Shown here piece after piece: positions 27,696-37,387 of a DNA stretch of 44,449 nt (position 1 is its first letter; every line of letters begins with the position of its first letter). The stretch is from Actinomycetota bacterium. Lineage in GTDB: Bacteria > Actinomycetota > Acidimicrobiia > IMCC26256 > PALSA-610. The DNA is taken from NCBI GenBank assembly GCA_005779395.1, contig SXJP01000047.1, positions 1 to 44,449 of the forward strand, written 5' to 3'. Position numbers and translations under genes: made by a program. The notes beneath the pieces were generated by a model. That model saw nothing but the letters and a program-made list of their open reading frames with translations, had not been told where the DNA came from and searched no databases.

Positions 27696-29486
27696 CTAGG
27701 TATTCGAAGGGGCTTTGGCGATTTCGGAGAGAAATTCGTCGTTACTGCGGGTGGTGCGAAGCTTGTCGATGAGCAACTCGAGGCCTTTACCTGACTTCTC
27801 ATTGTCACCTTCGAGGGCGTGAAGCACTCGACGTAATTTCCAGACTTGCGAAAGTTGCTGACGATCAAACAATAATTCTTCATGCCGAGTGCTACTCGCA
27901 TCGACATCGATTGCTGGGAAAATACGGCGCTCACTTAGCCGTCTGTCAAGGCGGAGTTCCATGTTGCCTGTGCCTTTGAACTCCTCGAAAATATGCTCGT
28001 CCATCTTGGAATTCGTCTCGACCAAGGCAGTCGCAATAATCGTGAGCGATCCGCCTTCTTCGACGTTACGTGCAGCACCGAAGAACTTCTTTGGCGGGTA
28101 CAACGCTCCGGCGTCTATACCACCTGACATGATTCGTCCAGATGCTGGTGCCGCGAGGTTGTATGCCCGAGCAAGTCGCGTTATGCCATCGAGAATCACG
28201 ACGACATCCTTGCCGAGTTCGACCAATCGTTTCGCTCGCTCGATCGCGAGTTCGGCAACATGGCAGTGCTCTTCGCTTGGTCGGTCGAACGTCGATGAGA
28301 TCACTTCAGCCCGAAGCACGTGGCGCTTCATGTCGGTGACTTCCTCGGGTCGTTCGTCGACCTGAAGGATCATGACATGACATTCGGGATTGTTGCGCTC
28401 GATTGACGCCACGATCTGCTTGATGATCGTTGTCTTACCCGCCTTCGGAGGCGACACGATCATTCCTCGTTGGCCTTTGCCAATAGGTGAGACAAGGTCG
28501 ACGATGCGGCCTGTGAGGTCAAGAGGTTGATCCGTAAGTTCGAGAGTGAGTCGCGAGTCCGGGAACAGCGGAGTGAGATCCTCGAACCGCGGGCGGTTGC
28601 GTGGTTCTTCTGCAGGAGTGCCGTTTACTTCGTCGATCCGGCCAACGGCTGCGTACTTCTCAGTACTAGTGGCTGGCCGCGTTCCTCCACGTACGTAGTC
28701 GCCCTTGCGAAGTGCATGACGACGCACTAGAGATGCCGAAACGTATGCATCGTTGCGCCCAGGCAAGTAGCCCGTAGTGCGCAAAAACGCGTAACCCTCG
28801 TCACGAAGATCGACAAGTCCAGCGATCGCGATCAGTTCACCTGTGAACGGATGCGCCGATTCTGATTCGACCTGCTCAAACTCCGAGACACCACCGCGGC
28901 TCCGACCGCGCCTGCGACGACGGTTCTTGTTGTTTGCGTCGTTGTCTCGGAATTGCTGCTGCCCTTGCCCGCCCTGACGTTGGCGATCCTGGCCACCTTG
29001 GCCACCTTGGCGTGGCCCACCTTGGGGTCTTGAGTACCCCTGTTGTTGGGTTCCCTCACTAGACCCTGACGTCGATTCATTCGCTGATGTCGACACACTT
29101 TCGGTCGCTGTCGATTCGGTATTCGCGGCGGTTGTCTCTGAAGAACCAGATTCGGGACCAACAGATTCGTTAGCTGGTTTGCGGCGGCGCGAAATCGGTA
29201 GTGGAGCTTCTTCGGCATCTCGGGTTGAAGAACCTGCCATCGACTCTTGTTCCGATGCGAGCTTGGCGAGTGGGTCGGCGTCGCTCGCTTTGGCCGAACG
29301 AATCGTGCGCTTCGCTGGGGCATCCGACTTGCCGTTGCTATCGGCGGCACTACCAACGATGGCATCTACGAGGTCGGTCTTTTTCATTCGAGACAAAGAC
29401 TTAATTCCAAGTCCGGTCGCGATCTGCACGAGCGCGTCTCGGTCTTTGCTGTTGAGCGTCGCACGATCTGAGGTCTGGCTAGTCAT
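27696..29486 (-). CDS. rho: transcription termination factor Rho with actinobacterial insertion
   Basis: The 596-residue hexameric RNA helicase ends untranslated transcripts. The N-terminal helical domain is at about 1-50 ([20 protein letters not shown]). It is followed by a long disordered insert (about 50-200) that is Ser/Thr/Glu-rich first and then Gly/Gln/Arg-rich, ending in a basic patch ([12 protein letters not shown]). The cold-shock-type RNA-binding domain (about 215-285, [20 protein letters not shown]) and the ATPase follow, with Walker A PPKAGKTT (346-353) and [20 protein letters not shown]. coli Rho is 419 residues; the insert is a known actinobacterial trait thought to add RNA binding. 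The ATG at 29486 has GGAGAG four bases upstream. The Gly/Gln region contains short direct repeats of GGCCACCTT (28991-29008). Confidence 0.97.
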   Translation of the reverse strand: MTSQTSDRATLNSKDRDALVQIATGLGIKSLSRMKKTDLVDAIVGSAADSNGKSDAPAKRTIRSAKASDADPLAKLASEQESMAGSSTRDAEEAPLPISRRRKPANESVGPESGSSETTAANTESTATESVSTSANESTSGSSEGTQQQGYSRPQGGPRQGGQGGQDRQRQGGQGQQQFRDNDANNKNRRRRRGRSRGGVSEFEQVESESAHPFTGELIAIAGLVDLRDEGYAFLRTTGYLPGRNDAYVSASLVRRHALRKGDYVRGGTRPATSTEKYAAVGRIDEVNGTPAEEPRNRPRFEDLTPLFPDSRLTLELTDQPLDLTGRIVDLVSPIGKGQRGMIVSPPKAGKTTIIKQIVASIERNNPECHVMILQVDERPEEVTDMKRHVLRAEVISSTFDRPSEEHCHVAELAIERAKRLVELGKDVVVILDGITRLARAYNLAAPASGRIMSGGIDAGALYPPKKFFGAARNVEEGGSLTIIATALVETNSKMDEHIFEEFKGTGNMELRLDRRLSERRIFPAIDVDASSTRHEELLFDRQQLSQVWKLRRVLHALEGDNEKSGKGLELLIDKLRTTRSNDEFLSEIAKAPSNT

Positions 29487-29631
29487 CACACTCTCCGTGC
29501 CCGGACACCTTCGTATCTGGGGCATAAAGGGGAAAAGGAATCAAAGAGGCGCCTCGCCGGGGATTTGGTCACCGGTAGGCGTCGAACCCACTCTGTAGTT
29601 AATCGACCTTCCGCGATCAATCCACAGGTTT

Positions 29632-29682
29632 TCACTTGTGAACTACGGGGGCCATCAGAACGATGGAGGAGAACGGCGTCAC
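29632..29682 (-). CDS. possible 16-residue leader peptide upstream of rho
   Basis: On the minus strand GGGAGG is followed after six bases by GTG and a 16-codon frame (MTPFSSIVLMAPVVHK, then TGA), ending about 145 bases before the rho start. The ribosome-binding site is one of the best in the region. An alternative upstream frame begins seven bases earlier (GTG at 29689) and runs 67 codons to end as TGATG at the rho start. E. coli rho also has a short leader gene, but no sequence similarity is claimed. Speculative. Confidence 0.3.
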   Translation of the reverse strand: MTPFSSIVLMAPVVHK

Positions 29683-29757
29683 TGTACACCTCCCGTGGTT
29701 CGAACCGAAATCAAGTCATTGCCGACCGAGATAGCTGAGCCGTAGGCTAAGACTGAG

Positions 29758-30972
29758 ATGAAGCTCAGACTGCTCGCCGGCATAATGGTCGGCGCATTTG
29801 CGGCATGTAGCGATGGCAACGGTCCGCCGACGTCTCATGACCCAGAATCCACCATCACACTTGGCTCGAGTGTCGCGTCAACCACGACTCACGCGACCGC
29901 TGCACCTACGACAAGCACGCCGGACCCGAACAACGCAGACATCTCCCTGGTGGCATTCGCAACCGGTCTAGACAAGCCGGTCGCATTCGCTGCGCGGCCA
30001 GGTTCGCCGAACCTCTTCGTGGTCGAGCAATACGTCGGAGTCCGACTGGTGCATTCCGACGGGACAGTAGGCGATCTTGTCCTAGACCTTCGAGGCAAGG
30101 TGAGCACCGGGAGCGAGCAGGGCGCTCTTGGACTCGCATTCGCTCTCGATGGCTCGAATGCGTACGTCAACTTCACAGACCGAGCGGGCGACACGCATGT
30201 TGTCGAGTATGCGATGAAAGGTGACAACATCGTCGATGGTTCCGAACGCGAATTAATTTTTGTGGAACAGCCAGCTAGCAACCACAACGGTGGGGACCTC
30301 AAAGTCGGCGCAGACGGCATGCTGTACATCGCACTTGGCGACGGCGGAGGTGCAGGCGACCCTTCAGGGAATGGCCAGAACCGGAGCTCGCGCCTAGGAA
30401 AAATCCTCCGAATAAATCCGACAGAGTTCGGTTCACTCGCTTATTCGGTGCCGAGCGACAATCCGTTCCGGGGACATTCGGCCACAGCGGGCGAAATTTG
30501 GGCGTACGGACTTCGTAACCCGTGGCGATTCTCTTTCGACAGGGCAACCGGCGATATGTGGATCGCCGACGTCGGTCAGAACACCTACGAGGAGATCGAC
30601 ATCGTGCGTGCAGGCGACAGCGGTACCAACTTCGGTTGGAACGCTCGCGAAGGCTTTCACGCCTACAACCCAGACGTAAAGGCGCCCGATGCCGTCGATC
30701 CTGTTTTCGAAACTCGGCATGACGCCGGCAATTGTTCTATTACCGGCGGCTTCGTATACCGCGGTAGCTCAATTCCCGATCTTGTCGGCAACTACGTCTT
30801 CACCGATTTCTGCAATGGCAATCTTCTCGCACTCGACATGCGGTCACCGAAGCCCGAAGCCGTAGCCCTCGATTTGCATGTCGATCAGGTTTCAAGTTTC
30901 GGCGAAGACAATGCGGCTGAGCTGTACGTACTTAGTCGAACTGGAACGATTCACAAACTCGTTCACTTATAG
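29758..30972 (+). CDS. PQQ-dependent sugar dehydrogenase-like lipoprotein
   Basis: The 404-residue protein is a predicted lipoprotein: a short signal ends in AFAAC with Cys17 as the lipid site, then a Thr/Ser/Pro linker. The rest is a six-bladed propeller of the GSDH type: GLDKPVAFAARPGSPNLFVV, GEQGALGLAFALDGS-like ASEQGALGLAFA, ASNHNGGDLKVGADGMLYIA, LGDGGGAGDPSGNGQN, YGLRNPWRFSFDRATGDMWI and ADVGQNTYEEIDIV. The His in SNHNGG is the place of the catalytic His in soluble glucose dehydrogenase. Oxidation of an aldose outside the membrane is likely. It converges with the SDR gene, the two ends overlapping by ten bases. Confidence 0.88.
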   Translation: MKLRLLAGIMVGAFAACSDGNGPPTSHDPESTITLGSSVASTTTHATAAPTTSTPDPNNADISLVAFATGLDKPVAFAARPGSPNLFVVEQYVGVRLVHSDGTVGDLVLDLRGKVSTGSEQGALGLAFALDGSNAYVNFTDRAGDTHVVEYAMKGDNIVDGSERELIFVEQPASNHNGGDLKVGADGMLYIALGDGGGAGDPSGNGQNRSSRLGKILRINPTEFGSLAYSVPSDNPFRGHSATAGEIWAYGLRNPWRFSFDRATGDMWIADVGQNTYEEIDIVRAGDSGTNFGWNAREGFHAYNPDVKAPDAVDPVFETRHDAGNCSITGGFVYRGSSIPDLVGNYVFTDFCNGNLLALDMRSPKPEAVALDLHVDQVSSFGEDNAAELYVLSRTGTIHKLVHL

Positions 30973-31745
30973 AACTTCGCCATGAGCGCGGATGTCTTTC
31001 GCGCTACGACGTTCGGCATTACTCCCACAGCGGATGCTGTCATCTTGTTCAGAGCGCCGGGAACAATCAGGGCGCGATTCTTGAGCAGACCTGCAAGGCC
31101 CGCAGCAGCGACTTCCTCTGCCGTCTGCCATACGAACCCTGGCATATTGTCTGCTTCGATGTTGGATCGTTGCTGAAACTCGGTGCGCGTGAACCCTGGG
31201 CACAAACAACTCACTTTCACTCCGCTATTCGCGACTTCTTCGTGAACCGATTGCGTGAAACTTGTGACGTAAGCCTTAGTAGCGCCGTATGTTGCCATCA
31301 TCGGCGTGGGCTGGAATCCGCCAATTGAACTGACGTTGAGAATCGCTCCTTCGCCGCGCTGCACCATCGGACCGAGTGCTACGCGGGTAAGTCGTGTCAG
31401 TGCGAGCACATTGAGTTGAACCACGCGCATCTCGGCCTCTACATCGCTTTCATGAAACGCTCCGTATACACCAAAGCCAGCGTTGTTGATGAGAATTTCG
31501 ATAGGCCTCATAGGATCAGACAACCTCTGCTCGACACGCTTTAGCGGCGCCGGATCTGTCAGGTCGGCACCCATAACTTCGACATCGACGTTTTCGCGAT
31601 CGTGCAGTTCCTTAGCAAGCGCTTCTAGACGTGCAACATCGCGTGCTACGACCACGACGTCGTACGCGCGCGCCGCTAGAAGTCGAGCAAACGCATCGCC
31701 GATACCAGCAGAGGCGCCTGTTACTACAGCAACGGGACGAGTCAT
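30963..31745 (-). CDS. short-chain dehydrogenase/reductase
   Basis: The 260-residue classical SDR has the nucleotide-binding TGASAGIG (9-16), NNAG (87-90), and the catalytic Ser140, Tyr153 and Lys157 (YGATK). The Arg36 after the second strand (VVVARDVARL) suggests NADP(H). The C-terminal part (WQTAEEVAAAGLAGLLKNRA) resembles the DltE/YqjQ-like SDRs. It lies 90 bases after thrC on the same strand but is not tightly coupled to it. The substrate is not evident. Confidence 0.92.
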   Translation of the reverse strand: MTRPVAVVTGASAGIGDAFARLLAARAYDVVVVARDVARLEALAKELHDRENVDVEVMGADLTDPAPLKRVEQRLSDPMRPIEILINNAGFGVYGAFHESDVEAEMRVVQLNVLALTRLTRVALGPMVQRGEGAILNVSSIGGFQPTPMMATYGATKAYVTSFTQSVHEEVANSGVKVSCLCPGFTRTEFQQRSNIEADNMPGFVWQTAEEVAAAGLAGLLKNRALIVPGALNKMTASAVGVMPNVVARKTSALMAKFYK

Positions 31746-31835
31746 GACAAGGACTCCTTAGGCTCGCGAGTGTCACACAAACGCTAGTGCTCAGGCCGTG
31801 GAAACCACTCGGTGCAAATCGTCGAGTCGAGTTCG

Positions 31836-32894
31836 CTATAAGCCGAGTGCGTGCAGGACTGCATCGGCGCTCGCATCGACCGTGTCGTCTAGTTGGACCT
31901 CAGCTATTGCTCTGTTCGGGTCCTTCAAGCCGTGCCCTGTCACGGTACAGACAACGCGTTCGCCAGCCGTGACTAGGCCTTGTTCATGAGCGACCAGAAG
32001 ACCGGCCACAGATGCAGCGCTCGCCGGCTCTACGAATACGCCCTCACGAGCGGCCAAGAACTTGTATGCCTCGATGATTTGTGCGTCGGTGACAGCACCG
32101 ATGTGCCCACCGCTTTCGTCTCTGGCTGCGATCGCGCTATCCCAGCTTGCCGGGTTGCCGATTCGTATCGCAGTCGCGATCGTCTCTGGATGCGCAACCA
32201 CCTCGCCATGTACGAGAGGGGCAGATCCTGCGGCTTGCCAGCCGAGCATTCTCGGCAAACGCTCAGCTAGACCATCCTTGTGGTACTCGGAGTAGCCCTT
32301 CCAGTACGCAGTTATATTGCCAGCGTTGCCGACCGGGATGCAGTGAACGTCTGGTGCATCGCCGAGGACGTCAACAATCTCAAAAGCTGCGGTTTTTTGT
32401 CCCTCAATGCGAAACGGATTAATCGAGTTGACTATTTGGATGCCGTCACGAGTACCAAGCTCACGGACCAGATCGAGAGCGTCGTCGAAGTTGCCACGAA
32501 TCTGCACCGTTCGTGCCCCATGAATTAGCGCTTGTGCGAGTTTTCCGAGTGCGACTTGCCCTTCGGGAATCAGAACTGCGCACATGAGACCAGCGCGCGT
32601 CGCGTACGCCGCTGCCGAGGCGCTCGTGTTGCCTGTGCTCGCGCAGACCACGACCTTCGCGCCCGTCTCGACAGCATTGCTCATGGCCATCGTCATTCCG
32701 CGATCTTTGAATGACCCTGTTGGATTCAGGCCTTCACATTTCAACAACACATCGCATCCGGTGAGCTCAGAAAGTTTTTGCGCTTTGATCAGGGGGGTGT
32801 TGCCTTCGAGCAACGTAACAACTGGAGAAGATTCTGTAACCGGTAGACGATCGCGATATTCCTCGATGAGACCACGCCAAGCTGTAGCTGCCAT
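31836..32894 (-). CDS. thrC: threonine synthase
   Basis: The 352-residue PLP enzyme converts O-phosphohomoserine to threonine. The PLP lysine is K63 in [11 protein letters not shown], the phosphate-binding region [16 protein letters not shown] and [14 protein letters not shown] are present, and length matches the short actinobacterial type. It follows hom by five bases as the last gene of argS-lysA-hom-thrC. Homoserine kinase (thrB), which often comes next in Actinobacteria, is absent from the window. Confidence 0.97.
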   Translation of the reverse strand: MAATAWRGLIEEYRDRLPVTESSPVVTLLEGNTPLIKAQKLSELTGCDVLLKCEGLNPTGSFKDRGMTMAMSNAVETGAKVVVCASTGNTSASAAAYATRAGLMCAVLIPEGQVALGKLAQALIHGARTVQIRGNFDDALDLVRELGTRDGIQIVNSINPFRIEGQKTAAFEIVDVLGDAPDVHCIPVGNAGNITAYWKGYSEYHKDGLAERLPRMLGWQAAGSAPLVHGEVVAHPETIATAIRIGNPASWDSAIAARDESGGHIGAVTDAQIIEAYKFLAAREGVFVEPASAASVAGLLVAHEQGLVTAGERVVCTVTGHGLKDPNRAIAEVQLDDTVDASADAVLHALGL

Positions 32895-32899
32895 CAGAA

Positions 32900-34228
32900 T
32901 CAGGCTTCCTCGCCGATGACGCGAACGAAAGAACCGACTCGTGTAACTACTGCGAGGTCTTTAACTTCGCTGATAGTTGCCATCATGTCGGCTTCCCACG
33001 CGAGGTGGGTCACAAAGATCAGGTGAGCCTCGCTAGCTTCGCCCTTTTGTTGCATCGACTGGATCGACACCATGTGCTTGCCAAAAACTCCTGCAATAGC
33101 GGCAAGAACGCCGGGCTGATCTGCGACATCGAGCGTCAGGTAGTACTGACTTCGCACATCGTCGATTGGGACAATGGGCTTGTCGATGAGTTTGCCGATA
33201 GTCGCTCCGCGCGCGCCCGAATGAAGATTCTTCGCCGCGTCGATGAGATCACCGAGGACTGCCACCGCTGTCGGATTACCGCCAGCACCACGCCCGTAGA
33301 GCATTAGGTCGCCGATCGCGTCGCCTTGCACGAACACAGCGTTGAAGCTGCCACGCACCGATGCAAGCGGATGGTTGGCTGGGACCATGACGGGGTGGAC
33401 TCGCGCGGCCAAAGACGAATTTTCGCCTTCGCCCACTGCTTCGGCGACGGCAAGCAATTTGATTACATAACCAAGATCTCGCGCTGCCGAAATGTCGGAT
33501 GCCGTGACCTGTGTAATTCCTTCGCGGTAAACGTCGCTCGCGACGACCTTCGCTCCGAACGCGATGCTTGCGATGATCGCGGCCTTAGCGGCAGCATCGA
33601 AACCTTCTACGTCTGCGGTCGGGTCGGCCTCTGCGAACCCAAGACGTTGCGCTTCGGCAAGTGCGTCGGCGAAACTTGTTGCATCCTCAGTCATCGAAGT
33701 GAGGATGAAGTTGGTTGTTCCGTTGACGATGCCGATAACTCTCTTGATGCGTTCGCCAGCAAGGCTCTCGCGTAGCGGCCGGATGAGCGGAATGCCACCA
33801 GCCACACTCGCTTCAAACAACAAGTCGACTCCAGCCGCCTCGGCAGCCTCAAAAAGTTCGGCGCCAGCGCTAGCGAGCAGTTCCTTGTTGCCAGTTATCA
33901 CGGGCTTGCCGAGTTTTAGCGCAGACAAGATGAGCGTGCGCGCTGGTTCGATCCCACCGATAAGTTCGACAACAACGTCGACATTGGGGTCGTTCACTAA
34001 GCCGACAGTGTCCGTCGTGAGGACATTTGGCAGAATCTCGTTCCCGCGGTCTTTCGTTGTTTCACGCACCGCAACGCGAACGATCTCGAGCTTCACCCCC
34101 GATCGGCCATCGATGATGTCCCGGTTCGAATTGATAAGCCCGACTAGCGCGCTACCGACATTGCCGCAACCGAGAATGCCAACTCGTATCACGCCAGAAG
34201 TTCCACTCTTCGGTGTCTGTTGAGTCAT
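32900..34228 (-). CDS. hom: homoserine dehydrogenase
   Basis: The 442-residue enzyme reduces aspartate semialdehyde to homoserine. The NAD(P)-binding motif [14 protein letters not shown] is at about 16-29, the catalytic-domain signature has [17 protein letters not shown], and [12 protein letters not shown] holds the conserved lysine. Residues about 360-440 form an ACT domain ([20 protein letters not shown]), the known site of feedback control by threonine in this enzyme type. The start overlaps the lysA stop (ATGA), so the three genes are translated in chain. Confidence 0.98.
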   Translation of the reverse strand: MTQQTPKSGTSGVIRVGILGCGNVGSALVGLINSNRDIIDGRSGVKLEIVRVAVRETTKDRGNEILPNVLTTDTVGLVNDPNVDVVVELIGGIEPARTLILSALKLGKPVITGNKELLASAGAELFEAAEAAGVDLLFEASVAGGIPLIRPLRESLAGERIKRVIGIVNGTTNFILTSMTEDATSFADALAEAQRLGFAEADPTADVEGFDAAAKAAIIASIAFGAKVVASDVYREGITQVTASDISAARDLGYVIKLLAVAEAVGEGENSSLAARVHPVMVPANHPLASVRGSFNAVFVQGDAIGDLMLYGRGAGGNPTAVAVLGDLIDAAKNLHSGARGATIGKLIDKPIVPIDDVRSQYYLTLDVADQPGVLAAIAGVFGKHMVSIQSMQQKGEASEAHLIFVTHLAWEADMMATISEVKDLAVVTRVGSFVRVIGEEA

Positions 34229-35577
34229 TCGAGGCCCATCTTGTCAGGTGCTGAGCACAAATCACGGGCCAGAAGATCTTCGAGTGACTCGCGTCGAACC
34301 ACAAGGCGCGCTTTACCGTCGTTCACGAAGACAACAGCAGGTCGTGTCATCGCGTTGTAGTTGCTCGCCATCGAATGGCCGTATGCGCCAGTGCATGGCA
34401 CGGCTATGACGTCGCCAACAGCGAGGTCTGATGGGACGTAAGCGTCGCGGATAAGCAGGTCTCCCTGCTCGCAATGCTTTCCGGCAATCGTTACGACTCG
34501 CGCTCTATCTGAATCTGCGCGCGCTGGCACAAACGTCTCGTATTCGGCCCCGTAAAGAGCAGGGCGTGGGTTGTCGGAGATCCCGCCATCGACAGAGACA
34601 TAGGTCCTGATGCCGGGCAGGTCCTTGATCGTCCCGACTGTGTACAGAGTTAGCCCCGCTGGCCCCGCGATCGACCGGCCCGGCTCTGTCGAAAGTCGTG
34701 GCTCACTCGTTACACCGTGCTCTTTGATTAGTCGATCGAAGTTGGAGACTAGGGCTTGGCCGTGTTGATCGATAGTCGGTGGGTTATCGGTCACGACATA
34801 TCGCACGCCAAGCCCGCCACCGATGCTGAGTTCTCCAATACTTTGGCTTAGTTCTCGCTCGATTCTTGCGATTAGCGCAACGAGGCGTTCGAGCGCCGCT
34901 GCATAGCTAGCAGGTGCAAATATCTGCGAACCGATGTGTGCGTGAAGGCCGCCGAAACGCAACGCAGGGTTCCGAATAATTCGTGCCGCTATGTCAAATG
35001 CATCTTGAGATTCGATCGAAAAGCCGAACTTCGAGTCGGTAGCGCCTGTCGCTAGGTACTCATGCGTGTGCGCATCAATTCCTGGATTCACGCGGATCAG
35101 CAACGTTGGATACGCGTCTGACGAATCGCTAACGAGAGTTTCGATGCGATCGAGTTCGTCCGCGCTGTCGACGACGATGTGCTTCACCCCGGACTCTATT
35201 GCTGCACTCAACTCGGCGGCGGATTTGTTGTTGCCGTGAATGACTAATCGTGCGGCAGGGAACCCGAAAGCGCGCGCTAAGTCAAACTCGCCAGAGGTCG
35301 ACACATCTAGATCGAGGCCCTCTTCTTCGACGATTCTCGCCATAGCCCCGCATAAGAATGCTTTGCTCGCGTACGCGACACCTCCAGCGAAGATCGTGCG
35401 GTATTCGGCGCATCGCCCCCGCAACTCGACTTCGTCGTACACGTACAGCGGCGTACCGAATTGTTGAGCAAGGCTTTCGATGTCGACGCCGCCAATCGAT
35501 AGTCGACCGCCTTCGTCGATCACGGCAGTACGGCCTAACAACCCAAGGTCAAGAGGCGCATTCTTTGTTGAAGTCAT
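34225..35577 (-). CDS. lysA: diaminopimelate decarboxylase
   Basis: The 450-residue fold-type III PLP enzyme makes lysine from meso-diaminopimelate. The PLP lysine is K72 in VAYASKAFLC; the phosphate-binding SIGGGLGVRYV, the EPGRSIAGPAG motif and the second active-site segment GKHCEQGDLLI with its Cys-Glu pair are present, as is the C-terminal NYNAMTRPAVVFV. It is coupled by ATGA overlaps to argS before and hom after. Confidence 0.98.
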   Translation of the reverse strand: MTSTKNAPLDLGLLGRTAVIDEGGRLSIGGVDIESLAQQFGTPLYVYDEVELRGRCAEYRTIFAGGVAYASKAFLCGAMARIVEEEGLDLDVSTSGEFDLARAFGFPAARLVIHGNNKSAAELSAAIESGVKHIVVDSADELDRIETLVSDSSDAYPTLLIRVNPGIDAHTHEYLATGATDSKFGFSIESQDAFDIAARIIRNPALRFGGLHAHIGSQIFAPASYAAALERLVALIARIERELSQSIGELSIGGGLGVRYVVTDNPPTIDQHGQALVSNFDRLIKEHGVTSEPRLSTEPGRSIAGPAGLTLYTVGTIKDLPGIRTYVSVDGGISDNPRPALYGAEYETFVPARADSDRARVVTIAGKHCEQGDLLIRDAYVPSDLAVGDVIAVPCTGAYGHSMASNYNAMTRPAVVFVNDGKARLVVRRESLEDLLARDLCSAPDKMGLE

Positions 35578-37211
35578 TGCGAATCCTCGATCCGCGCCAT
35601 GCTCTCGGGTGCGTTAACGCCCAGTATTCCTAAAGCGTTCGATAAACCGATGCGGCAAATCTCCGTGAACCAGAGGCGCGCCTGCACGAGAGGCGCTTCG
35701 ACACCGATGACCCGACAATCGTGATACCAACCGTGGAAGAGCCCAGAGAACTCGTGCGCCCAGTGAGCGACCTTGTGCGGTGCGCGCTGGTCCGCAGCGT
35801 CGGCCACAACGTCTGGAAAGAGGCTGAGTTTGCGAAGCACTTCGATTTCACGGTGGTGGGTGAGCAATCCCAAGTCGACATCGCTGAGCGGAAGTTGCAC
35901 TTCACCAAGTTCGACTGCCTTGCGCGCAATCGAAGCGATACGAGCGTGCGCCATCTGCACGTAATACACAGGGTTCTCCATCGATTGGCTTGTCACTAAA
36001 TCGAGATCGAAGGTCTGTTTGGTGTCTAGCCCCTGAAGTAGAAAAGTCATGCGAGCAACATCGGCGTCGACCTCATCAAGGATGTCTGCGAGAGTGATCA
36101 TGTTGCCAGCCCGCTTTGAGATCTTGACCTCTTCACCACCGCGCATGAGCTTCACGAGTTGGCCAAGAATGATTTCGGGCTCATCTGGTTTGCCCGTTAG
36201 CGCTTCGACTCCGGCGCGTAGTGACTTCACCTGACCGTGATGATCTGAACCCCAGATATTTATGAGGTGGGTGTACCCGCGGTCGAATTTGTCGCGGTGG
36301 TACGCGAGATCGTTGCAAAGGTAAGTAGTAGTTCCGTCTGCTTTGACCAAGACGCGATCGCGCGTGTCTCCGAGCGCTTCGGTCGCAAGCCACTCGGCTT
36401 CGTCCTTCAGATAAGTGTGGCCAGATAGGCGCAGCCGTTTGAGCACACCCTCGACGTCTCCGCGTTCGTGAAGCGTTCGTTCGCTGAACCATGTATCGAA
36501 GCGGACACCTACACGCCCGACATCTTGTTTGATGCCTTCGATGATTGAGGTGAGTGCAAGCTCACATAGTTGTTCGTCAGAGAGGGCGTCGCCGTGGCGC
36601 GCGCGGATGTCGTCGGCGATATCGGTGATGTACGCGCCGACATAGCCGTCTTCTGGAAACGGCCTCGAGTTGTACCGAGCCGATAGCGAGGCCGCCAAAA
36701 TAATGAGTTGATTACCGACATCATTCAGGTAGTACTCGCGGTGGACCTGCGCTCCCTGAGAGGAAAGCAGGTTCGCAATCGCGTCGCCGGTAGCGATCCA
36801 CCGGCCACCGCCAGCATGCAGTGGTCCTGTCGGGTTAGCCGAGACGAACTCGAGGTTGATGTGCTGCCCAGTCATGCGAGCATTGGTCCCGTAGGTGTCG
36901 CCCGCGTCAAGAACTTCAGCTGCGAGATCGTGGAGCCAACTCGGTGACAGAACGAAGTTGATGAAGCCTGGACCAGCAATATCGATGCGCTCGACATGCC
37001 TGAGTCCAAGACCTGAGAGTGCGTCTAGGAGTTTCGCTGCAACGTCTCGAGGTGGGCTTCCGGCCTGCTTTGCCAGTTGCAAGGCAACATTGGCCGAATA
37101 ATCGCCATGCTGACGGGCCTTCGGGACTTCTAGAGATATTTCGTCCGGAGCCACAAGTCCGAGGGCGCCTATTGCCGTCGCAATCGCAGTTCTTAGGTCT
37201 TCTCGGATCAA
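35574..37211 (-). CDS. argS: arginyl-tRNA synthetase
   Basis: The 545-residue class I enzyme charges tRNA-Arg. The N-terminal Add1 domain (1-80) is followed by EFVSANPTGPLHAGGGR, where the HIGH motif appears as HAGG (132-135) as in many actinobacterial ArgRS, and by KISKR (363-367) for KMSKR. The C-terminal helical anticodon domain includes YYVQMAHARIASIARKA. The start is a TTG at 37209-37211, supported by GAGGA about eight bases upstream and by the normal first helix. It heads the argS-lysA-hom-thrC operon. A tRNA-Arg gene is found 2.6 kb away. Confidence 0.97.
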   Translation of the reverse strand: MIREDLRTAIATAIGALGLVAPDEISLEVPKARQHGDYSANVALQLAKQAGSPPRDVAAKLLDALSGLGLRHVERIDIAGPGFINFVLSPSWLHDLAAEVLDAGDTYGTNARMTGQHINLEFVSANPTGPLHAGGGRWIATGDAIANLLSSQGAQVHREYYLNDVGNQLIILAASLSARYNSRPFPEDGYVGAYITDIADDIRARHGDALSDEQLCELALTSIIEGIKQDVGRVGVRFDTWFSERTLHERGDVEGVLKRLRLSGHTYLKDEAEWLATEALGDTRDRVLVKADGTTTYLCNDLAYHRDKFDRGYTHLINIWGSDHHGQVKSLRAGVEALTGKPDEPEIILGQLVKLMRGGEEVKISKRAGNMITLADILDEVDADVARMTFLLQGLDTKQTFDLDLVTSQSMENPVYYVQMAHARIASIARKAVELGEVQLPLSDVDLGLLTHHREIEVLRKLSLFPDVVADAADQRAPHKVAHWAHEFSGLFHGWYHDCRVIGVEAPLVQARLWFTEICRIGLSNALGILGVNAPESMARIEDSQ

Positions 37212-37374
37212 TTCGGGGTCCTCGGGGAGTGGATCTGTGATGCTAGTTGGGCAACAATACGGGAAATTTCATATATAGAACCGAAAGATCTGAGTCTCAA
37301 GCACTAGTTGCACGGAGCTAAAGTCGGTTACTCTTAGTAGCCAATGATCGCACTCCGTGGTCGATTCTCATGCG

Positions 37375-37381
37375 AAAGGGG
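37375..37381 (+). promoter_or_regulatory. ribosome-binding site that fixes the GGDEF gene start
   Basis: AAAGGGG lies six bases before the GTG at 37388. The in-frame ATG at 37370 lies upstream of this site and has no site of its own. Choosing the GTG places the LGRGL motif at residues 8-12. Confidence 0.6.
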
Positions 37382-37387
37382 TACCAA

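Noticed and set aside
28991..29010. Tandem GGCCACCTT repeats as a possible regulatory element
   Set aside because: They encode the Gly/Gln-rich low-complexity part of Rho and need no other explanation.
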